Assembly (NCBI GenBank): GCA_022709445.1
Contig: JAKLIU010000032.1
Coordinates: 1-11,820, forward strand
Length of the DNA: 11,820 nt
Reading direction: 5' to 3'
From: Spirochaetota bacterium
GTDB taxonomy: Bacteria > Spirochaetota > Spirochaetia > Treponematales > UBA12059
A program made the position numbers and the translations under genes. This document shows, in pieces, positions 7,119 through 11,820 of this stretch (position 1 is its first letter; each line of letters opens with the position of its first letter). The notes under the pieces are model-generated. The model was not told the DNA's origin. It was given only the letters and a program-made list of their open reading frames with translations, and did no database searches.

Positions 7119-8515
7119 TTCTCCTCAAGGACTGCTTCCGGGTGGTCCGCCCCCGTTACGGGGCCGGCACGGACGCCGGCTCCTCCGGGGATGACCTGTC
7201 CGGCGTCGACGTTCTGGTCGAGGGCAAGCGGATCAAGCGGATAGCCGCCGGCATCGTCCAGCCCCCGGGCTGCGAGATCGTGGACTGCTCGCGCCACGTG
7301 GTCATGCCGGGCCTGGTGAACACGCACCACCACTTCTACCAGACCCTGACGCGCAACGTGCCGGCGGTGCAGGACGCCAAGCTCTTCAAGTGGCTGGTGT
7401 ACCTGTACGAGGTCTGGAAGGGCGTGGACGAGGAGGCGGTGTACTGGTCCAGCATGCTCGCGCTTGCGGAGCTGGCCAAGACCGGCTGCACCCTGTCCAC
7501 CGACCACCACTACCTCTACCCCCAGGGCTTCAGGGACGACCTTCCGGGCCTCCAGTTCAAGGCCGCCTCTGAGATAGGCCTGCGCTTCGCGCCGACGCGC
7601 GGCTCCATGTCGCGCTCCAAGAAGGACGGCGGACTGCCGCCCGACAGCGTGGTGCAGGACGAGGACACCATACTCTCGCAGAGCGAGGACGCGCTCAGGA
7701 AGTACCACGACAAGGCGCCCGACGCCATGCGCAAGCTTGCCCTGGCGCCCTGCTCCCCCTTCTCCGTTTCCGAGAAGAGCATGGCCGACGCCGCGGCCCT
7801 GGCCAGGAAGTACGGCGCGCGCCTGCACACCCACCTGGCCGAGACCCTGGACGAGGACGAGTTCTGCGTCAAGATGTACGGCCGCCGCCCCCTCAGGGTG
7901 ATGGAGGACTGCGGCTTCGTCGGTCCCGACGTCTGGTACGCCCACGGCATACACTTCAATGACGAGGAGCTGGCCACCCTCGCGCGCACCGGGACCGGCG
8001 TGGCGCACTGCCCGTCCAGCAACATGCGCCTGGGCTCGGGCATCTGCCGCGTGCGCGAGATGCTGGACCTGGGCGTGCCCGTGGGCCTGGCGGTGGACGG
8101 CTCAGCGTCCAACGACGCGTCCGACATGCTGGGCGAGGCCCGGCAGGCCCTGCTCCTGCAGCGCGTGCGCTACGGCTCGGCGGGCATCACCGCGCGCGAA
8201 GTCCTGGGCCTGGCCACCGCCGGCGGCGCCCGCATCCTGGGCTACGAAGAGGCCGGCAGGATGGAAGAAGGCGCGCTGGCGGACATCGCCATGTTCGACG
8301 TGATGAAGCTGGAGTACGCGGGCGCCCTCTCCGACCCGGCGGCCGCCCTCCTCTTCTCCGGCTATAACCACGGGGTCGACCACCTCATGGTCAACGGTAA
8401 ATTCGCCGTGCGCGACGGCAGGCTGACCGGGGCCAACGAGGAGACCATACGCGACGAGGCCAACCGTTGCGCCAAGCGCCTCCTTACGAAAGCGGGGATA
8501 GAAGCGAAATGGTAA
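7115..8515 (+). CDS. 8-oxoguanine deaminase-like amidohydrolase
   Basis: 466 residues starting at GTG. It would convert 8-oxoguanine to urate and ammonia, a sensible entry to urate breakdown. Amidohydrolase active-site residues visible are H71-x-H73 in NTHHHFYQTLTRN, the DHH motif at 130-132, H240-x-x-E243 in HTHLAE, H277 in AHG, and D328 in VDGSASND. The stretches HHHFYQTLTR, QDAKLF and CPSSNMRLGSGI are typical of the 8-oxoguanine deaminase/hydroxyatrazine-hydrolase branch and differ from SsnA, so this is not a recent duplicate of ssnA. Guanine deaminase or another aminopurine/triazine hydrolase are alternatives. It overlaps the previous gene by 4 bp (GTGA) and ygfM by 7 bp. Family confidence is high; the exact substrate is inferred from similarity and context. 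Confidence 0.88.
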   Translation: MILLKDCFRVVRPRYGAGTDAGSSGDDLSGVDVLVEGKRIKRIAAGIVQPPGCEIVDCSRHVVMPGLVNTHHHFYQTLTRNVPAVQDAKLFKWLVYLYEVWKGVDEEAVYWSSMLALAELAKTGCTLSTDHHYLYPQGFRDDLPGLQFKAASEIGLRFAPTRGSMSRSKKDGGLPPDSVVQDEDTILSQSEDALRKYHDKAPDAMRKLALAPCSPFSVSEKSMADAAALARKYGARLHTHLAETLDEDEFCVKMYGRRPLRVMEDCGFVGPDVWYAHGIHFNDEELATLARTGTGVAHCPSSNMRLGSGICRVREMLDLGVPVGLAVDGSASNDASDMLGEARQALLLQRVRYGSAGITAREVLGLATAGGARILGYEEAGRMEEGALADIAMFDVMKLEYAGALSDPAAALLFSGYNHGVDHLMVNGKFAVRDGRLTGANEETIRDEANRCAKRLLTKAGIEAKW

Positions 8516-9315
8516 AAGAATATTACCGTCCCGGGACCATGGAAGAAGCGCTCGCGGCCCTCGCGGCCGGCGGCACCGCCCTGGCCGGAGGGACCTTCCT
8601 GCTGGCAGGCGAAGCCCACGGCACGAAGCCCGACATCGGGCGCATCGTCGACATCGGAAAGCTCCTGCCCACGGGAATCGAGCGAACCGGCGCGTTCCTC
8701 GTCATAGGCGCCGGCGCGACGTTCCAGGACCTGGCGGACTCGAAGGCCTGCCCGCCGCAGCTCAGGGCAGCGGCCATGACCATGGCAAACCGCAACACGC
8801 GCAACCGCGCCACGGTCGGCGGAAACCTGGGGGCCAACAAGTCCTGCGCCAGCCTCGTGCCGCTCTTCCTGGCCGCCGGAGCCAGCCTCGAGTTCCGGAC
8901 GGAAGCCGGGCCTTCGCGGTCCGTTCCCGTCGAGTCGTGGCTGGCGGCGCCGGAGGGCATCGTGCTGTCGGTGTCCGTCCCCCTGGCCGCGGGCGTCCTC
9001 GCAGCCGGCTCGCGGGCCTCCCGCACGGCCTGCGACCTGGCCACCTGCACGACCGCGGTAGCCTATCGCCTGGAGGCGGGCATCCTGAAGGGCCTGCGCG
9101 TCGCGATGGGCGGGTTCGGCCCGCGCGCCGCGCTCCGGGCGGACCTGGCTGCCCTCTTCGAAGGCAAGAGCCTTCCCGCCAAGGAGACGATCGAGGCGAT
9201 CGCCTTGCCCCTCCTGTCCGCCAAGGCCGACCACCGCGGCTCTGCCGCGTACAAATCCAGGCGCGGCGCGGTCCTCCTGGCCGACGCCCTGCACGCCGCG
9301 GAGGCACTGTCATGA
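8509..9315 (+). CDS. ygfM: YgfM-type FAD-binding subunit of molybdenum hydroxylase
   Basis: 268 residues (E. coli YgfM 259). It has the layout of the FAD subunit (CoxM/XdhB family): an N-terminal LAGGTFL FAD loop (25-31), then RNRATVGGNLGANKS (98-112), matching the IRNVATIGGN-type FAD motif, and a C-terminal HRGSAAYK segment that parallels LRGSVAYK in E. coli YgfM. It should pass electrons from the Fe-S domains of the next gene's product to FAD and then to an acceptor. The ATG at 8509 overlaps the upstream stop by 7 bp; no strong Shine-Dalgarno is visible, so translation is probably coupled. Its stop overlaps the xdhD start (ATGA). Confidence 0.92.
   Translation: MVKEYYRPGTMEEALAALAAGGTALAGGTFLLAGEAHGTKPDIGRIVDIGKLLPTGIERTGAFLVIGAGATFQDLADSKACPPQLRAAAMTMANRNTRNRATVGGNLGANKSCASLVPLFLAAGASLEFRTEAGPSRSVPVESWLAAPEGIVLSVSVPLAAGVLAAGSRASRTACDLATCTTAVAYRLEAGILKGLRVAMGGFGPRAALRADLAALFEGKSLPAKETIEAIALPLLSAKADHRGSAAYKSRRGAVLLADALHAAEALS
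9300..9304 (+). promoter_or_regulatory. Ribosome binding site of xdhD
   Basis: GGAGG lies 7 bases before the ATG at 9312, inside the last codons of ygfM. Confidence 0.7.
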
Positions 9316-11820
9316 AAATCGGCTTCACGCTCAATGGCAAGGCCGTTTCCTGGGACTGCGAACCGGGCGAGACGCTCACCGAGCTCCTGCGGCGCAAGGG
9401 CATCGTGTCCGTGCGCAACGGCTGCGACGGAGAGGGTTCCTGCGGCCTCTGCGCGGTGCTCCTGGACGGCAAGACCGTCAACTCCTGCCAGGTGCTCGCG
9501 CCGCAGGTCGACGGATCCTCGGTCGTGACCGTCGACTTCTACCGGAGCGACAAGACGATCGCCATCGTCCAGCGCGCCCTCATCGACGCGGCCTGCGTCC
9601 AGTGCGGCTACTGCACGCCGGCGGTCACGCTCGCCCTCGCCGAGCTCCTCGCTCGTGCCCCGGCGCCTTCGGACGACGAGGTACGCGACGCCCTGTCGGG
9701 CACGCTCTGCAGGTGCACCGGCTACGAACAGTTCTGGAACGCCGCGCGCATCGCCTCGAAGCGGCTCGCCGACCCATCCTACGCCGAGAGCGCCGCGCCG
9801 GAATTCCGGCCGGATCTCAGGCACGTGGGCAAGGACCGGGAGAAGGTGGACGCCGCGGCCCTGGCACGCGGAGAGCGGGCCTACGTGGAAGACCGCGTCG
9901 ACTCGAACGCCTGCCACCTCCTCCTCCTCCAGAGCCCGCACGCCCACGCCTGGGTGCGGAAGATCGACGTGTCGGCCGCCCTGGCCATGCCGGGCGTCGT
10001 GGAGATACTGACCCACGAGAACTGCCCCGACCTGGTGTACACCACCGCCGGCCAGGGCTTCCCCGAACCCAGCCCGCACGACCAGCGCATGTTCCCGCGC
10101 AAGGTGCGCTACGTGGGCGACCGCGTCGCGGCCGTACTGGCCGAGAGCCTGGCCGAGGCACGGGCGGCCCTGGCCGCCATCAAGGTGGAGTACGAGGTCC
10201 TGCCGCCGGTGCTGTCCATCGCGGACGCCAAGAAACCGGGCGCGCCGGTCGTGCACCACGGCGACGTTTCCTACGTGGTCGGCGACCCGCCCGCGGGCAG
10301 CTCGGTCAAGGGCGTCCCCGGGGAGGAACCCATCGTGTACCAGTTCCCCCTGCACGCCGACCCGCACCGCAACCTGGCGGCCAGCGTGTCGGACGGCATC
10401 GGCGACGTGGAGGCGGGCTTCGCGGCCGCGGACGTGGTCATCGAGCGGAGCTACCGCGGCAACCGCGTCCAGTGCACGCCCATGGAGCCTCACGTGGTCT
10501 ACGCCAAGGTGGACGGCGGGCGACTCGTCATCCACGCCTCCACCCAGGTGCCCTGGCACGTGCGGCGCATCGTATCGCGCGTGGTCGGCATTCCCGAGAA
10601 CAAGGTGCGCATCGTCAAGGAGCGCGTGGGCGGCGGCTTCGGCGCCAAGCAGGACATCGTGGTGGAGGACCTGGCCGGCTACCTGGCCTGGACCACCGGC
10701 CGCCCGGTGTCCTTCCGCTACGACCGCGCGCAGGAGTTCAACGCCAGCCGCACCAGGCACGCCATGGAGATCACGGTCAAGCTTGGCGCGAAAAAGGACG
10801 GCACGCTGACGGCGGTGCTCATGAGGCTGGACGCCGACACCGGCCCCTACGGCCAGCACTGCCTGACCGTGCCCATGAACGCCATCTCCAAGAGCCTGCC
10901 CCTGGTGCTCTGCGACAACGCGCGCTTCGAGGTGAAGAGCTGGTACACCAACCTGTCGGTCGCCGGCGCCTACCAGGGCTACGGCGCGCCCAAGGGATCC
11001 TTCGCGCTGCAGACCGCGCTGGCCGAGCTGGCCGCCGAGCTGGGCATGGACCAGCTGGACCTGATCGAGAAGAACCGCGTGCGCTCCGGCTCCCGCATCG
11101 AGATCCTGCGCAGCCTGGGCGAGGGCCGGCCGGGAGCGGCCGTCACCCTGGGCGAATGCGGCCTCGGCGAGATGATCGCGCGCGGTCGCACGGCCTTCGC
11201 GTGGGACGACCCGGCGCGCGTCAAGGCCGACGCCGCCCGACTGGGCGAGGACTGGCGCATCGGCCGGGGCGCCGTGATCATCCAGCAGGGCTCGGGACTG
11301 CCTGGCCTGGACGCCGCCAACGCGGAGATACGGCTCCTGGCTGACGGCACCGCGCTCATGCTCTCGGGCGGGGCCGACCTGGGCACGGGCCTGGACACCG
11401 TGACCGCCAAGGCGGCGGCCGAGATCCTGGGCCTGGACATGGCGGACGTCGCCGTGATATCCGGCGACACCGACATCACGCCCTTCGACAAGGGAGCCTA
11501 CGCCAGCTCGGGCACCTTCTTCTCCGGCAACGCCGCCGTGCGCGCCGCGGAGGACTTGCGCGACAAGTGCATCGCCGTGGCCTCGTCCATCCTGGGCGAA
11601 GCGCCCGCTGACCTGCGCATCGTCCCTCGCGGCATGATTCGCGGCAAGCGCGGCGAGATCAGCCTGGCCAAGCTGGCCCACATGGCCACCCAGGGTGAGG
11701 GCCACCACGAGCTCGTGGGCCACGGCAACTTCAAGACCGAGCACGCGGCCTTCCCCTACGGCGCTCACTTCGCGGAGGCCGCGGTCAACGTGCGCAGCGG
11801 GGAAATGAAGCTGCTGCGCT
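9312..11820 (+). CDS. xdhD: XdhD-type selenium-linked molybdenum hydroxylase (fused [2Fe-2S] and molybdopterin domains), 3' truncated
   Basis: I translated this frame to the right edge without meeting a stop: 836 codons are visible (E. coli XdhD 956), so roughly 120 residues and the expected catalytic Glu are missing. Residues 1-75 form a plant-type ferredoxin domain with C38, C44, C47, C59. The second [2Fe-2S] domain has C98, C101, C133, C135. The molybdopterin part runs from about residue 165, with SPHAHA, VGDRVAAV, STQVPWH, GGGFGAKQD (440-448), GAYQGYGAPKG (552-562) and FDKGAYASSGT. Many segments match E. coli XdhD closely. It should hydroxylate a purine-like ring at a Mo centre, with YgfM as FAD partner. 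The selenium dependence is known from the gene association, not visible here. Two residues used by xanthine dehydrogenase for substrate binding are Gln (Q447, Q555), so xanthine is not a certain substrate. The long open frame on the opposite strand is a GC-driven shadow. Confidence 0.93.
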   Translation, partial: MKIGFTLNGKAVSWDCEPGETLTELLRRKGIVSVRNGCDGEGSCGLCAVLLDGKTVNSCQVLAPQVDGSSVVTVDFYRSDKTIAIVQRALIDAACVQCGYCTPAVTLALAELLARAPAPSDDEVRDALSGTLCRCTGYEQFWNAARIASKRLADPSYAESAAPEFRPDLRHVGKDREKVDAAALARGERAYVEDRVDSNACHLLLLQSPHAHAWVRKIDVSAALAMPGVVEILTHENCPDLVYTTAGQGFPEPSPHDQRMFPRKVRYVGDRVAAVLAESLAEARAALAAIKVEYEVLPPVLSIADAKKPGAPVVHHGDVSYVVGDPPAGSSVKGVPGEEPIVYQFPLHADPHRNLAASVSDGIGDVEAGFAAADVVIERSYRGNRVQCTPMEPHVVYAKVDGGRLVIHASTQVPWHVRRIVSRVVGIPENKVRIVKERVGGGFGAKQDIVVEDLAGYLAWTTGRPVSFRYDRAQEFNASRTRHAMEITVKLGAKKDGTLTAVLMRLDADTGPYGQHCLTVPMNAISKSLPLVLCDNARFEVKSWYTNLSVAGAYQGYGAPKGSFALQTALAELAAELGMDQLDLIEKNRVRSGSRIEILRSLGEGRPGAAVTLGECGLGEMIARGRTAFAWDDPARVKADAARLGEDWRIGRGAVIIQQGSGLPGLDAANAEIRLLADGTALMLSGGADLGTGLDTVTAKAAAEILGLDMADVAVISGDTDITPFDKGAYASSGTFFSGNAAVRAAEDLRDKCIAVASSILGEAPADLRIVPRGMIRGKRGEISLAKLAHMATQGEGHHELVGHGNFKTEHAAFPYGAHFAEAAVNVRSGEMKLLR

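Noticed and set aside
9602..11344. 580-codon plus-strand frame inside xdhD
   Set aside because: Arg/Gly/Pro-rich product without motifs. The true gene is the frame starting at 9312, which has no stop before the window end.
9063..11768. Very long open frame (901 codons) on the minus strand opposite ygfM and xdhD
   Set aside because: The plus-strand protein has full, well-ordered family motifs, while the minus product is low-complexity and Val/Gly/Ala/Arg/His-rich, as expected from GC-rich antisense frames.

Overview
This is an 11.8 kb window of GC-rich bacterial DNA (roughly two-thirds G+C by eye). It is filled by one rightward, tightly packed gene cluster for selenium-linked purine and molybdenum-hydroxylase metabolism. 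Genes were recognised by comparing translated motifs with remembered E. coli homologues (YgfK, SsnA, YgeY, YgfM, XdhD); no database search was possible. The gene set and oxygen-sensitive Fe-S/flavin/molybdenum enzymes suggest an anaerobe. The high GC, with steady use of AGG (Arg) and ATA (Ile), does not identify a phylum.

Layout. 1-1803: 3' part of ygfK (flavin/Fe-S oxidoreductase), cut by the window start. 1800-3122: ssnA (amidohydrolase). 3119-4342: ygeY (M20 metallohydrolase), interrupted by an in-frame TGA at 3923-3925. 4339-5508: threonine-synthase-like PLP enzyme with an N-terminal zinc-ribbon-like motif. 5509-5660: the only real intergenic gap, AT-richer, holding a long imperfect inverted repeat. 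5661-7118: a second, different fold-type-II PLP enzyme. 7115-8515: probable 8-oxoguanine deaminase. 8509-9315: ygfM (FAD subunit). 9312-11820: xdhD-type fused [2Fe-2S]/molybdopterin hydroxylase, open at the right edge and therefore partial. Every junction except the 152-bp gap is a 4- to 7-bp start/stop overlap, which implies one or two translationally coupled operons. I saw no tRNA, rRNA, CRISPR array or transposase.

How the genes fit together (inference). YgfM and XdhD would form a purine-type hydroxylase. YgfK would supply or accept electrons through NAD(P)H, FAD and Fe-S clusters. The two cyclic deaminases (SsnA and the 8-oxoguanine deaminase) would feed aminated purines into the oxopurine pool. 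YgeY and the PLP enzymes would work on ring-opened, amino-acid-like products. ygfK, ssnA, ygeY and xdh genes have been linked to anaerobic uric acid/purine breakdown in gut bacteria. Compared with the E. coli order ygfK-ssnA-ygfM-xdhD, four genes lie here between ssnA and ygfM.

The most notable points are: the TGA in ygeY at a position that is Trp in E. coli; the perfect inverted repeat that contains this TGA; a complete set of eight Fe-S cysteines in XdhD, where E. coli XdhD has lost them; Gln at two xanthine-dehydrogenase substrate-binding positions in XdhD; and the pair of adjacent PLP enzymes.
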